A DNA stretch of 64,000 nt from Falcatimonas sp. MSJ-15 (GCF_018918265.1 NZ_JAHLQC010000008.1:62001-126000); one strand, 5' to 3'. Positions 47,457 through 58,998 are shown, counted from the first letter of the stretch. The notes: a model not told the origin generated them from the letters alone. Translations and numbers: made by a program.

Positions 47457-48314
47457 TTATGCGAGATTATTCTGTCTGGCTGCAGCATCAACTACATGTT
47501 TTACAAGTACAGAAGTTGTAACACTGCCAACTCCACCAGGAACAGGTGTTATTGCATCGACAATATTTTCAACTTCGTCAAATACTACATCTCCACATAA
47601 TTTGCCTTCTTCATTAACATTGATTCCGACATCAAGAACTATCTGTCCTTCTCTTACATATTCCTTAGTAACAGTGCCGCTGTGGCCGGCTGCAACAATA
47701 AGAATATCTGCTTCTCTTGCTTCTTTTGCCATATCAGCTGTTTTTGTATGACATATTGTAACAGTTGCATTCTTTTTCATAAGCATCATTGCGGCAGGTT
47801 TGCCAACTACAAGTGAACGACCTATAACAACTGCCTTTTTGCCTGTGCAGTCGATTCCATAATAATCAAGAATCTCCATACATGCATGAGGTGTACAAGG
47901 TGGATATCCTATATCATGTCCTGTGAATACAGCTCCGATTGAGCCTTCAGTCATACAGTCAACGTCTTTTTCAGGTGCAAGCATATTCTCTATCTTATAT
48001 GCATCAAACTGTCTTGGAAGTGGTCTAAATAGCAATACACCATTAACTTTTTTATCTTTATTAAGTGTATCAATAACTTTTATCACTTCTTCTTGGGTTG
48101 CTGTCTCAGGTATTAGATGTTTTTCAACATTTACGCCTAATTTTTCACATCTGTTTGTTGCACCACGTTCGTATGCTAAGTCACTCTCATTATTACCAAT
48201 TCTTACTATTGCAAGAGTTGGCTCTATACCTTTTTCTTTTAATAAATCTACTTTTTTCTTTATCTCTTCGTTTAATCTTTGATTAACTTCTTTACCTAGT
48301 AAAAGCTTTGCCAT
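47457..48314 (-). CDS. folD: Bifunctional methylenetetrahydrofolate dehydrogenase/methenyltetrahydrofolate cyclohydrolase
   Basis: VNGVLLFRPLPRQ; GKKAVVIGRSLVVGKPAA; ITPVPGGVGSVT. Confidence 0.96.
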   Translation of the reverse strand: MAKLLLGKEVNQRLNEEIKKKVDLLKEKGIEPTLAIVRIGNNESDLAYERGATNRCEKLGVNVEKHLIPETATQEEVIKVIDTLNKDKKVNGVLLFRPLPRQFDAYKIENMLAPEKDVDCMTEGSIGAVFTGHDIGYPPCTPHACMEILDYYGIDCTGKKAVVIGRSLVVGKPAAMMLMKKNATVTICHTKTADMAKEAREADILIVAAGHSGTVTKEYVREGQIVLDVGINVNEEGKLCGDVVFDEVENIVDAITPVPGGVGSVTTSVLVKHVVDAAARQNNLA

Positions 48315-48343
48315 ATAATCTAATCACTCCTGTCAATTATTAT

Positions 48344-48982
48344 TTATTGTCTTATTTTATCTATAACTTTTTTATATATATAATCAGCTTTTTTAGTATA
48401 TTCTTCAAGTAAAAGTTCTGTTCGCTCATTCATATCTTTGGCATACTCTGTATCTTTCATAAGCTTTGTATTGATAAAAATATTAAGTGCCGCTCCATTA
48501 AGTGCTGCTCTTATACAACTTGCTGCTACTCCTGCATCTGAGATTGCTATTTTACTACCTTTTTCGGCATAGGCATCTATAAGATCTACAGCTTCTTTAC
48601 ATGCTTCCATTATCTCGTATGGGACTTTACTTGCTTCTATAAGTGCCTGTTCCATTACTTTTTCTTTTTCTGCCTGCTGTTCTTTGGTCTCTTTAGGCAT
48701 TCCATAGGCTTTTGATAAAGGTTCAAAAGCTTTTGCATCTTTTTCTACAAGTTCTAGAAAACGAGCCTGTAATTCATCTGAATGTCGCATAAGTTCAATA
48801 ATATCTTCTTCAACGTCTGCATATCGCTTCTTTCCAACAGTAAGATTTCCTACCATATTACCAAGTGCTATTCCAATTGCTCCAACTAGTGCACTTGCTC
48901 CTCCACCACCGGGAACCGGTGCTTTACTTGACAGAACCTGTACAAATTCCATGCAGCTTTTATCTATTATCTTATCGCTCAT
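48344..48982 (-). CDS. Formimidoyltransferase-cyclodeaminase family protein (cyclohydrolase type)
   Basis: LSSKAPVPGGGGASALVGAIGIALGNMVGNLT. Confidence 0.88.
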   Translation of the reverse strand: MSDKIIDKSCMEFVQVLSSKAPVPGGGGASALVGAIGIALGNMVGNLTVGKKRYADVEEDIIELMRHSDELQARFLELVEKDAKAFEPLSKAYGMPKETKEQQAEKEKVMEQALIEASKVPYEIMEACKEAVDLIDAYAEKGSKIAISDAGVAASCIRAALNGAALNIFINTKLMKDTEYAKDMNERTELLLEEYTKKADYIYKKVIDKIRQ

Positions 48983-49130
48983 ATATATCTCCTCTCTATT
49001 CTAAAGTAACTGAAAAACTCAAAATCAAAATAACTTCTATTATAAAACTTAATAATATAACTTCTACAATAAATAAAATATTAACTAATAAATGTAGTTT
49101 CCCAATTACTTAATATCAAATCCAAATTGT

Positions 49131-49345
49131 AATATTAACTTGAATTAATATTAATCCAAATATAGAATATCAACCTAAATTAATACTAATCCAAATATAG
49201 AATATCAACCTAAATTAACATTAATCCAAATATAGAATATCAACCTAAATTAACATTAATCCAAATATAGAATATCAACCTAAATTAACATTAATCCAAA
49301 TATAGAATACAAACCCGAATTAACATTAATTCAGATATAGAATAA
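49131..49345. repeat. 35-bp tandem repeat (aatatcaacctaaattaacattaatccaaatatag), about 6 copies
   Basis: Unit starts at 49166, 49201, 49236, 49271, variant at 49306. Confidence 0.92.
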
Positions 49346-49400
49346 ACCCTTGAATTAATATAGACTCAACTCTGCATTAATTAATTAATTAATTGACGTT

Positions 49401-49430
49401 AGTATAAACTTTATGGCTGTAATATGTCAA
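49401..49430 (-). promoter_or_regulatory. Promoter TTGACA-N18-TATACT upstream of cyclodeaminase-folD
   Basis: Minus strand TTGACA 49430-49425, TATACT 49406-49401. Confidence 0.6.
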
Positions 49431-49445
49431 GGCGAAAAAGCATTT

Positions 49446-49483
49446 TGGCAGAAAAATATTATTTTATTAATATTTTTCTGCCA
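49446..49483. terminator. Terminator-like perfect hairpin
   Basis: TGGCAGAAAAATATT ... AATATTTTTCTGCCA. Confidence 0.6.
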
Positions 49484-49489
49484 ATTACT

Positions 49490-49672
49490 TAATTTCTGAA
49501 TCACCTAATTATTCAATCGCTCAATCACTCAGTCGCTTAATTATTCAATTACTTAATTATTCAATTACTGAATTATTCAATCACCTAATTATTCAATTGC
49601 TTAATTACTCAATTCCTGAATTATTCAATCACCTAATTATTCAATCACCTAATTATTCAATCGCTTAATTAT
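49490..49672. repeat. Degenerate 16-bp tandem repeat (aattattcaatcacct), about 10 copies, running into the end of the downstream gene
   Basis: Read directly. Confidence 0.85.
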
Positions 49673-50858
49673 CTGATTTAGGAAGTGATATCTGTTCATA
49701 TAATGGTTTTCTTACTTTTTTTCTGGTCATCTCTACAAGATTAAGTGATGTCATATCTACAACTGTTGTCTTTACAGGATCTTTGCCGGCAAGTAGTTTT
49801 AGTTCATCCATAAGCTTATGTCGGTCTGATTCACTTTCCATATCTATAAAGTCAATAATTATTATTCCTGAAATATTGCGTAGTCGTATCTGCGCACATG
49901 CTTCTTTTGCAGCTTCAATATTAATCTTAAGATAAGTTTCACTGCTATTTTTTTTACCGGAATATTTACCAGTATTAACATCAATCACAGTAAGTGCTTC
50001 TGTTGGTTCAATAACAAGATAAGCACCGGATTTAAGCCATACATTTTTTCTAAGTGCATCTGTAACACATTTTTCAAGACTATAAAGTTTTATAAGCGGA
50101 AGCATCTTATCATCGTACATTCTTAATGTATCTAATCTATCTGGCTCTTTGTCTGTAAGATACTCTTTTATATTATTATATATGTCTTCTTTGTCTGTTA
50201 TTATCTCATAAGATAAATTAGCATACATATCTCTGATAGCGGCTATATAACTCTCTCCTTCTGTATATATACAACTAAAAGCACTAAGATATTCTGCTTT
50301 CTTCATTATTGCATCAAATTGCTCTTTAAGTTTTTGTATCTCTTCGACTACAATCTCAGCTGGTACACTTCCGGCATTAGTTCTTATTATATAGCCTATA
50401 TTATCTATTATAAATGGTTCACACAAATTCCTGAATATCTTTTTCCAATGTTCATTCTTGATCTTATTAGATATTCCGATATGACTTTTTCCATATGTAA
50501 GTACAGCATATTTACCTGCCAGATTAATCTCGCAGGTAACTGTTGGTGCTTTAGTCTTTATATCATCTTTAGATACCTGAACTAACATAAGATCACCGAT
50601 ATTAACTTTATTATTATTCTTTTTGTTTAAAAAAATGGGATGCTTATTTTCTTTCATTGAATAATAGCATATAAGACCTTTTTGTATCTCAATAAAAGCG
50701 GCATCAATATTCCCAACAACATTTTGAACTCTTCCTATGTATATATTGCCAAGAATTGATTTATCATGAAATTTTAATTCTTTCACTTTACCTTCTTCAA
50801 AATATGCACTCATTTTTTTATCATATAATTCTGTTATTATTAATTTTCCATTCATCAA
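49665..50858 (-). CDS. RNase E/G-family ribonuclease
   Basis: GNIYIGRVQNVVGNIDAAFIEIQKG; SGIIIIDFIDMESESDRHKLMDELK; SLNLVEMTRKKVRKPL. Confidence 0.92.
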   Translation of the reverse strand: MMNGKLIITELYDKKMSAYFEEGKVKELKFHDKSILGNIYIGRVQNVVGNIDAAFIEIQKGLICYYSMKENKHPIFLNKKNNNKVNIGDLMLVQVSKDDIKTKAPTVTCEINLAGKYAVLTYGKSHIGISNKIKNEHWKKIFRNLCEPFIIDNIGYIIRTNAGSVPAEIVVEEIQKLKEQFDAIMKKAEYLSAFSCIYTEGESYIAAIRDMYANLSYEIITDKEDIYNNIKEYLTDKEPDRLDTLRMYDDKMLPLIKLYSLEKCVTDALRKNVWLKSGAYLVIEPTEALTVIDVNTGKYSGKKNSSETYLKINIEAAKEACAQIRLRNISGIIIIDFIDMESESDRHKLMDELKLLAGKDPVKTTVVDMTSLNLVEMTRKKVRKPLYEQISLPKSDN

Positions 50859-50879
50859 ATCACCATAAAATATTATATT

Positions 50880-52070
50880 TTATCTCTTTGACAATTCATC
50901 TGTGATATCTTCCCATGTAACTCCTTTTTCTGCCATAAGAACCATAACATGGTATAAAAAGTCAGCAATCTCATATTTGATCTCTTCCGGCTCGGGATTT
51001 TTAGCTGCTATTACTATCTCTGTCGCTTCTTCTCCAACTTTTTTAAGTATCTTATCTATTCCTTTATCAAAGAGATAATTAGTATAGGATCCTTCTTTTG
51101 GATGAGCTTTTCTGTCAAGAATAGTATTCATCTCACTTGTAAATACTTTAAGTGGATTAGTCTCTGTATATTCTTTTTTAAACAGATTAGTATAAAAACA
51201 GCTTCTATTACCGGTATGACATGCTGCGCCTATCTGGTGTACTTTTGCTAAAAGTGTATCTTTGTCGCAATCAATATCTATTGATTTTACATATTGATAA
51301 TGTCCGGATGTAAGACCTTTTACCCATATCTCTTGTCTGCTTCTGCTATAATATGTCATTCGTCCTGTTGTAACTGTGAGATTAAATGCTTCTTCATTCA
51401 TATATGCTAACATAAGAACTTCATCACTTTTAAAATCAGTTACTATAACCGGAATAAGTCCATTCTCATCTGTCTTAAATTCAGAAAAGTTTATACTACT
51501 CTTTATTATGCTTGTATTTATACCATCTTTTGATAGCTTATCCTTGAATCCATTATAATCAAACTCAAGATTAAAGATATCACAAACTACGCCTGAAATC
51601 AAATCCTGTTTTAAATAGTCTGTAATCTGTGCAGAATCACATTCACATATAGTAAACATATCGTCTGTCTTAATACCTTTGTCGCCGTCAAATATTATTC
51701 CGACTTTTTTCTTGCCGAATCTGTCTATTCCTTCCTGTACAGCTTTACTATTCTTAACTTCATCTTCTTTTACAAGTACACTTTTTGCACCAGCATATAG
51801 ATACTTTTTAATATCTTCAAACTTCTTAATAGTACCACTTACATATACATCAGATGCACAATTGGAACATATTTTTTTAATAAGAAGAATATTGCTGTCA
51901 TGTGAATAATCATCATCTGACACATCATTAATATATATTCCGTCTGCACCAATTCCACATAATTCAATACATAGATTGACTACATCATCTGTAAGCAGCT
52001 TTGTAAGTGCACTATCACTATATGCCTTATTATCATTAATGTATATTTTTGAAATTAATTTTTTATCCAT
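50880..52070 (-). CDS. hisIE: HisIE (PR-AMP cyclohydrolase / PR-ATP pyrophosphatase) with N-terminal degenerate HisF/HisA-like barrel domain
   Basis: His[45 protein letters not shown]; His[21 protein letters not shown]-term [24 protein letters not shown]. Start at 52070 after GGAGG. Confidence 0.9.
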   Translation of the reverse strand: MDKKLISKIYINDNKAYSDSALTKLLTDDVVNLCIELCGIGADGIYINDVSDDDYSHDSNILLIKKICSNCASDVYVSGTIKKFEDIKKYLYAGAKSVLVKEDEVKNSKAVQEGIDRFGKKKVGIIFDGDKGIKTDDMFTICECDSAQITDYLKQDLISGVVCDIFNLEFDYNGFKDKLSKDGINTSIIKSSINFSEFKTDENGLIPVIVTDFKSDEVLMLAYMNEEAFNLTVTTGRMTYYSRSRQEIWVKGLTSGHYQYVKSIDIDCDKDTLLAKVHQIGAACHTGNRSCFYTNLFKKEYTETNPLKVFTSEMNTILDRKAHPKEGSYTNYLFDKGIDKILKKVGEEATEIVIAAKNPEPEEIKYEIADFLYHVMVLMAEKGVTWEDITDELSKR

Positions 52071-52138
52071 ATCTTTCCTCCACATATTCTTCTCATACTT
52101 AGACATTTATGGCAATATAATTACATAATTATATGTTA

Positions 52139-52858
52139 TTATCGTTCAAACATCGCTACTGCCTGTCTTAGATCAATTTTATTCTCGTAGAGTGCTTTAC
52201 CAATTATTGCTCCATGTATACCAGCTTCGTCTACAAGTTCAAGATCTTTTAATCCTGATACACCGCCAGATGCAATAATATCAAGACCTGTCTGATCTGA
52301 GAGAAGTTTTGTCTGATATACATTTGGTCCTGATAACATTCCATCTTTTGATATATCTGTATAGATAATTGTCTTTATTCCTAATTTTTTCATCTCCATA
52401 CACAGATCAACAGCTTTTATATTGCTTACTTTTTCCCAGCCATGTATTGCAACTAGTCCATCTTTTGCATCTACGCCGGCAACAATCTTATCTGCACCAA
52501 ATTTGTCTACTGCTTCTTTTATAAAATTAGGATTCTCAACTGCTTTAGTTCCTATAATAACTCTTGATACACCAAGTGCAAAAACATCTTCAATATCTTT
52601 GATATTTCTTATTCCTCCACCTACTTCTACCGGAATATTTACTGTAGATGCAATCTTTCTTATAACTTCTGCATTAACTGCATGTCCACATAATGCTCCA
52701 TCAAGATCAACAAGATGAATAAATGATGCTCCACATGCTTCCCATTCTTTTGCAATATCAACAGGGTTGTTGGAATATATTATTACATCGTCAAATTTTC
52801 CTTGTCTTAGTCTTACACATTGTCCATTTTTTATATCAATTGCAGGATAAAGTTTCAT
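52139..52858 (-). CDS. hisA: ProFAR isomerase
   Basis: MKLYPAIDIKNGQCVRLRQGKFDDVIIYS...VPVEVGGGIRN. Confidence 0.95.
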   Translation of the reverse strand: MKLYPAIDIKNGQCVRLRQGKFDDVIIYSNNPVDIAKEWEACGASFIHLVDLDGALCGHAVNAEVIRKIASTVNIPVEVGGGIRNIKDIEDVFALGVSRVIIGTKAVENPNFIKEAVDKFGADKIVAGVDAKDGLVAIHGWEKVSNIKAVDLCMEMKKLGIKTIIYTDISKDGMLSGPNVYQTKLLSDQTGLDIIASGGVSGLKDLELVDEAGIHGAIIGKALYENKIDLRQAVAMFER

Positions 52859-52899
52859 GTTATTATCACCTATGCCTTTCAGTTTTATTTATTCTAAGT

Positions 52900-53487
52900 C
52901 TACAGACTTCCTTTGGTTGATAACACGTCTGTTATTCTATTATCTGTTATTGTCGCTTCATCAAGTGATTTTGCGAATGCTTTGAATATTCCTTCTATTA
53001 TATGATGATTATTAATTCCCGACAGCATCTTAATGTGAAGATTCATCTCAGCCGCATATGATATTGCATAGAAGAATTCTCTTACCATCTCTGTATCAAA
53101 TGTGCCGACTCTGTCTGCTGTAAGAGTAACATCATAGTTAAAATATGGTCTTCCGGATAAATCTATTGCACATATAATAAGTGCATCATCCATTGGAAGT
53201 ATAACAGAACCATATCTTTTTATTGCTTTTTTATCGCCGACTGCTTTTTTTATTGCTTTGCCAAGTACAATTCCAACATCTTCTATTGTATGATGACAAT
53301 CTACATACAGATCTCCTTTTGCCTTAACTTCAAGATCAAAAAGACCATGTCTTGCAAAGCTATTTAACATATGATCAAAAAAGCCTATTCCTGTATCTAT
53401 GTCTGTCTTTCCACTTCCATCGAGATTAAATTTTACGGTGATATCGGTTTCACCTGTTTTTCTGCTTATATCAGCTAATCTTGCCAT
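52900..53487 (-). CDS. hisB: Imidazoleglycerol-phosphate dehydratase
   Basis: TGIGFFDHMLNSFARHGLFDL; DCHHTIEDVGI; NNHHIIEGIFKAFAKSL. Confidence 0.96.
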   Translation of the reverse strand: MARLADISRKTGETDITVKFNLDGSGKTDIDTGIGFFDHMLNSFARHGLFDLEVKAKGDLYVDCHHTIEDVGIVLGKAIKKAVGDKKAIKRYGSVILPMDDALIICAIDLSGRPYFNYDVTLTADRVGTFDTEMVREFFYAISYAAEMNLHIKMLSGINNHHIIEGIFKAFAKSLDEATITDNRITDVLSTKGSL

Positions 53488-53686
53488 ATTCTCACTTCCT
53501 TTATTGTTATTAGTAATTGCCTAATTATTTTTCTTAACTCTTTACTACAATAATTCTTTGTCTGATTCATCTTTACTACAATTATTTATTGTCTGTTCTA
53601 TCTTCATTACACTTTATTTTAATTATTCATTAGTTTTATTAATCTGCAATTCGTATAATTAGGCAATTACTTATTCTTATTAAAAT

Positions 53687-54985
53687 TTATTTAGCATCTT
53701 CAAATCTTACACTTATTGAATTAGCATGTGCAGTAAGTTTTTCAGCTTTTGCAAACTGTTCAATATCTGTATGAATATCTTCTAGTGCTTCTCTTGAATA
53801 TGAGATTATACTTGATTTTTTAACAAAATCATCTACTGATAATGCAGAGAAAAATTTGGCTGTTCCATTAGTTGGGAGAATATGGTTAGGTCCTGCAAAA
53901 TAATCTCCAAGTGGTTCTGAACTGTATTCACCAAGGAATATTGCTCCTGCATTCTTAATCTTAGTCATTGTATTGAATGGATCTTTTGTAACTATCTCAA
54001 GATGTTCTGAAGCAATATCATTAGCAATATCAACTGCATCATCAATTGTATCTGCAAGAAGTATATATCCATAATTATCAAGTGATTTTTGGATTATCTC
54101 TCTTCTGTCAAGTACTTTTAAGAAACCTTCTACTTCTTCGTTAACTTTTTTTGCAAGGTCACTGCTTGTTGTTACAAGGATTGCACTTGCAAGCTCGTCA
54201 TGTTCTGCCTGAGATAACAGATCTGCAGCAACATATCTTGGATTGGCTGTTTCATCTGCTATTACAAGAATCTCACTTGGACCTGCGATTGAATCAATAC
54301 TTACATGTCCATATACTGCTTTTTTGGCAAGTGCTACATAGATATTGCCAGGTCCGACTATTTTATCTACTTTTTTAATTGATTCTGTCCCATAAGCGAG
54401 TGCAGCTATTGCCTGTGCTCCACCTGCTTTATATATAACATCAACACCTGCTTCATTAGCAGCTACAAGTGTATTAGGATTGACTTTTCCTTCGCTGTTT
54501 GGAGGTGTTGTCATAACTATCTGTGATACACCAGCTACTTTAGCAGGAATAACATTCATAAGAACGCTTGAAGGATAGACTGCCTTTCCACCCGGAACAT
54601 AGACACCGGCTCTTTCGATAGGTGTGACTTTCTGACCTAGAATTGTACCATCAGGTTTTGAATCAAACCAGCTATACTGTTTCTGCTTCTCATGATATTC
54701 CTTAATATTAACAAGTGCTTTTCTTATTACTCTTACAAGATTCTCATCGACAAGAGTATATGCTTCTTCAATCTCTTCTTGTGTAACTCTTATATTCTCT
54801 GATGTTATTGTAGCTTTATCGAACTTCTTAGTATATTCAAATAATGCTTTATCACCATTATTTTTAACATTATTAAGCACTTCATCAACAACGCCGGCAT
54901 ACTGTCCGTAGTTGTTAGGACTTCTTTTTAATAGATCTTCTAATAGATTCTTTTTACTGTTATTATCTAATTTTAATATCTTCAT
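53687..54985 (-). CDS. hisD: Histidinol dehydrogenase
   Basis: [40 protein letters not shown]. Confidence 0.96.
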   Translation of the reverse strand: MKILKLDNNSKKNLLEDLLKRSPNNYGQYAGVVDEVLNNVKNNGDKALFEYTKKFDKATITSENIRVTQEEIEEAYTLVDENLVRVIRKALVNIKEYHEKQKQYSWFDSKPDGTILGQKVTPIERAGVYVPGGKAVYPSSVLMNVIPAKVAGVSQIVMTTPPNSEGKVNPNTLVAANEAGVDVIYKAGGAQAIAALAYGTESIKKVDKIVGPGNIYVALAKKAVYGHVSIDSIAGPSEILVIADETANPRYVAADLLSQAEHDELASAILVTTSSDLAKKVNEEVEGFLKVLDRREIIQKSLDNYGYILLADTIDDAVDIANDIASEHLEIVTKDPFNTMTKIKNAGAIFLGEYSSEPLGDYFAGPNHILPTNGTAKFFSALSVDDFVKKSSIISYSREALEDIHTDIEQFAKAEKLTAHANSISVRFEDAK

Positions 54986-55632
54986 TATTTGCCTCCTGCC
55001 AGATACTTTCTAATATCTTCAATTATTTTCCCAATTCTATCGCTTTCCATCTTCATACTTACCTGATTAACAACCATTCTTGCTGATAATGGTACTATCT
55101 CTTCAAGTACAGTAAGACCATTCTCTCTAAGTGTTGCTCCTGTCTCAACTATATCAACTATTACTTCTGATAATCCTACTATTGGAGCTAATTCTATTGA
55201 ACCGTTCAGTTTGATAATCTCTACTGTCTGATGTTTAACATTATAAAAATAGTCTTTTGCTATATTAGGATATTTAGTTGCAACTCTGATTAATTCATGA
55301 TGCTGCAACAATTCTCTTGAAGATTCAGGTCCACATACGCACATCTTACATTTACCAATTCCAAGATCAAGAACTTCATATAGCTTTCTTCCTTCTTCAA
55401 GAATTGTATCTTTACCAACAATTCCTATATCTGCGGCACCATATTCTACATAAGTTGGAACATCATTTGCTTTTGCAAGGAAGAATCTAAGTCCAAGCTC
55501 TTCATTTACAAATATAAGTTTTCTTGATGTCTCATCTTTCATCTCTTCGCATGTTATTCCAATCTGTTCGAACATAGCTAAAGTCTTCTTGGCAAGACGA
55601 CCTTTTGCAAGTGCTATTGTAATATACTTCAT
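54985..55632 (-). CDS. hisG: ATP phosphoribosyltransferase (short form)
   Basis: [18 protein letters not shown]...; start at ATG 55632; paired with hisZ. Confidence 0.95.
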   Translation of the reverse strand: MKYITIALAKGRLAKKTLAMFEQIGITCEEMKDETSRKLIFVNEELGLRFFLAKANDVPTYVEYGAADIGIVGKDTILEEGRKLYEVLDLGIGKCKMCVCGPESSRELLQHHELIRVATKYPNIAKDYFYNVKHQTVEIIKLNGSIELAPIVGLSEVIVDIVETGATLRENGLTVLEEIVPLSARMVVNQVSMKMESDRIGKIIEDIRKYLAGGK

Positions 55633-55633
55633 C

Positions 55634-56911
55634 TTATTTCCCCTCCAGCTCATCTATATTTTTTAATATCGCATTTGCTGTATTAATGTCAGTAATATTA
55701 ACCTGATTATCAGATTTTACTTCTATAAGCTCTGCTATCTTACAATTCTTGCAATATTTTATATAGTATGTAAGATCTCTTTTTGCATCAAGCTGCATAA
55801 ATCTTACTTTTTGACCATTATTACGCATATTCGTAGCAAGTTTTATAGCTGTTTTTTCATATTTTTTTGAATATACAATTGCTTTTATATTATCATCCGT
55901 ATCAATATTAATCTTCTGTCTTGACATTGCTACTAACATCTGGTCTACTGTTACTGCAAATCCAACTGACGCAACATCCGTTCCAAACTGTGCTAAAAGT
56001 TTGTCATATCGTCCGCCTTTTATGATAGAATCACCTGTTCCATAGGTATATGCATTAAATATAATTCCTGTATAATATTCATAACGGCTTAACATACCAA
56101 AATCAAATGAAATGTATTTTAAAAGACCATATTCATCAAGACATCTGCTAAGTTCAATAAGTCTCTCAACTGCATTACGGCTTATCTCATTACCTGCAAG
56201 TGCTCTTGCTTCATCAAGTATCTCATAAGAACCAAATAATTGTGGAAGTCTTAAAAATACATTCTTGACTGAATCATTGCAATTGCTTGAATCTAATAAT
56301 TCTTCAACGCCAAAGTAGTTCTTTTCCTGAATTAACTTTCTAAGATTCTCAGCTGTTGTGCTATCAAGTTCTGCTTCTGCTATAAGTCCTTTGAAGTAAT
56401 CAACCTGTCCTATGTCAACCTGAAACTCACTAATTCCGCTTTTTAGCATAATATTAATTACAATTGCGATTATCTCAGCATCTGCAGCTACAGAATCATC
56501 ACCTATAAGTTCAGCTCCTATCTGCGTTGTCTCTTTTAATCGTCCCTGATAATTAAGATTATTAATAAATGTATTACCAATATAAGATAAACGTAATGGC
56601 ATATCTTCTTCTGTATAATATTTAACAGCACATCTTGCTATCGATGGTGTCATATCAGGTCTTAATACAAGAATATTACCATCTCTGTCAAAGAATTTGA
56701 ATAATTCTTTTGTCTCAACAGAACCTTTTTCACTGTCAAATATATCAAAAAATTCAAATGTTGGTGTCTCGATTCCGTTATAACCATATAGGTCTATAAC
56801 ACTTCTCATTCTGTCAACAATAACCTTTTTCTTGGAACATTCTGCATTATATATATCTCTTACACCTTCTGGTGTATGTAATAAACTTTTCTTCAATGTA
56901 ATCCTCCTCAT
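55634..56911 (-). CDS. hisZ: ATP phosphoribosyltransferase regulatory subunit
   Basis: HisRS-like: [17 protein letters not shown]...[11 protein letters not shown]...[12 protein letters not shown]; adjacent short hisG. Confidence 0.92.
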   Translation of the reverse strand: MRRITLKKSLLHTPEGVRDIYNAECSKKKVIVDRMRSVIDLYGYNGIETPTFEFFDIFDSEKGSVETKELFKFFDRDGNILVLRPDMTPSIARCAVKYYTEEDMPLRLSYIGNTFINNLNYQGRLKETTQIGAELIGDDSVAADAEIIAIVINIMLKSGISEFQVDIGQVDYFKGLIAEAELDSTTAENLRKLIQEKNYFGVEELLDSSNCNDSVKNVFLRLPQLFGSYEILDEARALAGNEISRNAVERLIELSRCLDEYGLLKYISFDFGMLSRYEYYTGIIFNAYTYGTGDSIIKGGRYDKLLAQFGTDVASVGFAVTVDQMLVAMSRQKINIDTDDNIKAIVYSKKYEKTAIKLATNMRNNGQKVRFMQLDAKRDLTYYIKYCKNCKIAELIEVKSDNQVNITDINTANAILKNIDELEGK

Positions 56912-56957
56912 CTGCTTTAATATGGTAAAATGCTACTACACTAAATCAACTTTATTG

Positions 56958-56987
56958 ATTATACAATGGATCACCTATATTTGTCAA
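56958..56987 (-). promoter_or_regulatory. Promoter TTGACA-N18-TATAAT for the his operon
   Basis: Minus strand TTGACA 56987-56982, TATAAT 56963-56958. Confidence 0.7.
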
Positions 56988-57017
56988 TCATTATAAAGAT
57001 TTTTTTGGAAAACCGTC

Positions 57018-57548
57018 TTAGCGGTTCTCCAAATCTCTCTTTAAAGCAGGCAGATAGTGTACAAGAACTCCTGATTTTGTTGTTATTATGTAATTTTTAT
57101 CAATTTCTTCGTAGGTAAAACTTTTTCGACCGCCATTTTTAGCACGCTCATAGAATTTATTTAAAGATTCTAATGGTATATAGTATATCTCATTACGCTT
57201 TGTGAACTGAAGTATTATAAAAGCAATTCCGCCCTGTTCTTCAAATTCTCTCATAAAATTAATCTGATGTTCATGTATATTTTGCATTGAAAAAGTGTCA
57301 GTGACACATTCTTTTGCATCAAAGCACACTGGTACTCCCTGAATAACACCAACATAATCTACTGTACTCTTTTGTTCAAAATATGCAAGTGTTATATGTC
57401 TTGACTCTTTATCAATTTTTATCGGAGTTATCGGGGTTGGAATTTTTTGCACCAGCCCCAGATGATTTTCTCGATATTTTTCATTACTCTTATTAATCAG
57501 TTCTTCAAGACCACTACCTCTAAGTCCTCTCGAACTCCATGTTGCCAT
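57018..57548 (-). CDS. recU: Holliday junction resolvase RecU
   Basis: SSRGLRGSGLEELINKSNEKY; TVDYVGVIQGVPVCFDAKEC; HQINFMREFEEQGGIAFIIL. Confidence 0.9.
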   Translation of the reverse strand: MATWSSRGLRGSGLEELINKSNEKYRENHLGLVQKIPTPITPIKIDKESRHITLAYFEQKSTVDYVGVIQGVPVCFDAKECVTDTFSMQNIHEHQINFMREFEEQGGIAFIILQFTKRNEIYYIPLESLNKFYERAKNGGRKSFTYEEIDKNYIITTKSGVLVHYLPALKRDLENR

Positions 57549-57640
57549 ATTATCACTCCCAGGTCTTTGCTTAGTAAAAACTAAGCTATTATTTTAATTA
57601 TCAATCTATTGTTAATTATTATTCTACTGTTTTAATGTGA

Positions 57641-57810
57641 ATTCATTGAGCCAATTATCACTTTATTGATTTTGGCTCTTAATTTATTGATTCAATTATT
57701 AACTTATTGATTCGGCTCTCAATTTATTGATTCAATTATTAACTTATTGATTCGGCTCTCAATTTATTGATTCAATTATTAATTTATCGATTCAATTCTC
57801 AATTTATTAA
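57641..57810. repeat. 40-bp tandem repeat (aatttattgattcaattattaacttattgattcggctctc)
   Basis: Units at 57681, 57721, 57761 plus partial flanking copies. Confidence 0.9.
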
Positions 57811-57819
57811 TCTGTATTA

Positions 57820-58821
57820 TTATTTAACATTTAGTATATCAAGTTGTATATTTTCTCCCCTTGCAACTTTTTTAAAAGTTTCCGGAATATCTGCTTTTAT
57901 TATTTTGTCTGCAAGATAAGCAAATTCTTTATTGTCATTACTAAATATCATCTCGTATGAATGAAGCATCTGATCTTTTATATTATATTTTTTTCTATAA
58001 TAATCATTAATGCTACTGTTACCATATTTATAATCACCAATAAGCGGATGTCCTACTGATGCAAGATGCGCACGAATCTGATGTGAACGTCCTGTGATCA
58101 GATGTACTTTTAAAAGTGTTATATTATCTGTACATACAAGTGGTTCATATTCTGTTTCTATGTAGGATGAGTCTTTTTTCTCTTCTTTGTATATAGTAAC
58201 TTTATTGGTTTTTTCGTTCTTACCAAGATAACCTGTTATTTTCATTTTTTTATCTATCCGTCCTTTTACCATACACAGATAATATTTTTTAACACTTCTG
58301 TCTTTTAATACTCCTGACAGATATTGAAGTCCCTTTAGAGTCTTGCCTGCAGTTACAAGCCCGCTTGTATTACGATCAAGACGATTGCATACTGAAGGTC
58401 TGAATGTTAAAAGTTCATGTTCACTTAATGCTTTTGAATTAATCAGATAACCTATTATATACTCATTAAGAGATATATCTGTTGGTGATGCTTTTTGTGT
58501 AAGCATTCCTGATGGTTTATTTATAATAAGTATATCTTTATCTTCATAAGCTATATCAAGCTTTGTTACAGGAATTTTTGATATTGATATATTATTTTTT
58601 TTAGTTCTAAAATTATCAATTGTCTCATCTGATAAGAATAATTTTACTTCATCATTTTTTTTGATTTTTTCACTGCCATCACATTTTTTTCCATTAAGTA
58701 CTATATTTTTTTTACGCATCATTTTATAAAAAAAACTTTTTGGTGCAGCATTAAGATATTTAGCAAGATATTTGTCAAGACGCTGTCCTGCATCATTTTC
58801 TGAGATAATTAACTGTCTCAT
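57820..58821 (-). CDS. RluA/RluD-family 23S rRNA pseudouridine synthase
   Basis: S4-like N-term, LIINKPSGMLTQ, RLDRNTSGLV, TGRSHQIRAHLASVGHPLIGDYKYG. Confidence 0.92.
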   Translation of the reverse strand: MRQLIISENDAGQRLDKYLAKYLNAAPKSFFYKMMRKKNIVLNGKKCDGSEKIKKNDEVKLFLSDETIDNFRTKKNNISISKIPVTKLDIAYEDKDILIINKPSGMLTQKASPTDISLNEYIIGYLINSKALSEHELLTFRPSVCNRLDRNTSGLVTAGKTLKGLQYLSGVLKDRSVKKYYLCMVKGRIDKKMKITGYLGKNEKTNKVTIYKEEKKDSSYIETEYEPLVCTDNITLLKVHLITGRSHQIRAHLASVGHPLIGDYKYGNSSINDYYRKKYNIKDQMLHSYEMIFSNDNKEFAYLADKIIKADIPETFKKVARGENIQLDILNVK

Positions 58822-58998
58822 AAGTTTCCTCCCTTTTTCATCTGATAACTATATATTATTATGATCACATTGTGAGAATCCATTGGCATACTATATTGGC
58901 ATACTAATAGATTCTCACTTCTGTAAGAACATATACATTAGCAATTGTCTGTAAAGATATTTACATTAACAATTGCCTGTTCATATTCAATTAACTGC

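Noticed and set aside
47452-48286. Plus-strand ORFs opposite folD
   Set aside because: Antisense to a clear folD gene; composition consistent with shadow ORFs.
49131-49345. Possible CRISPR array
   Set aside because: Contiguous 35-bp units without unique spacers and no cas genes in the window; minisatellite.
56912-57010. T-box leader upstream of hisZ
   Set aside because: Only about 45 nt between promoter and start; no room for a T-box.
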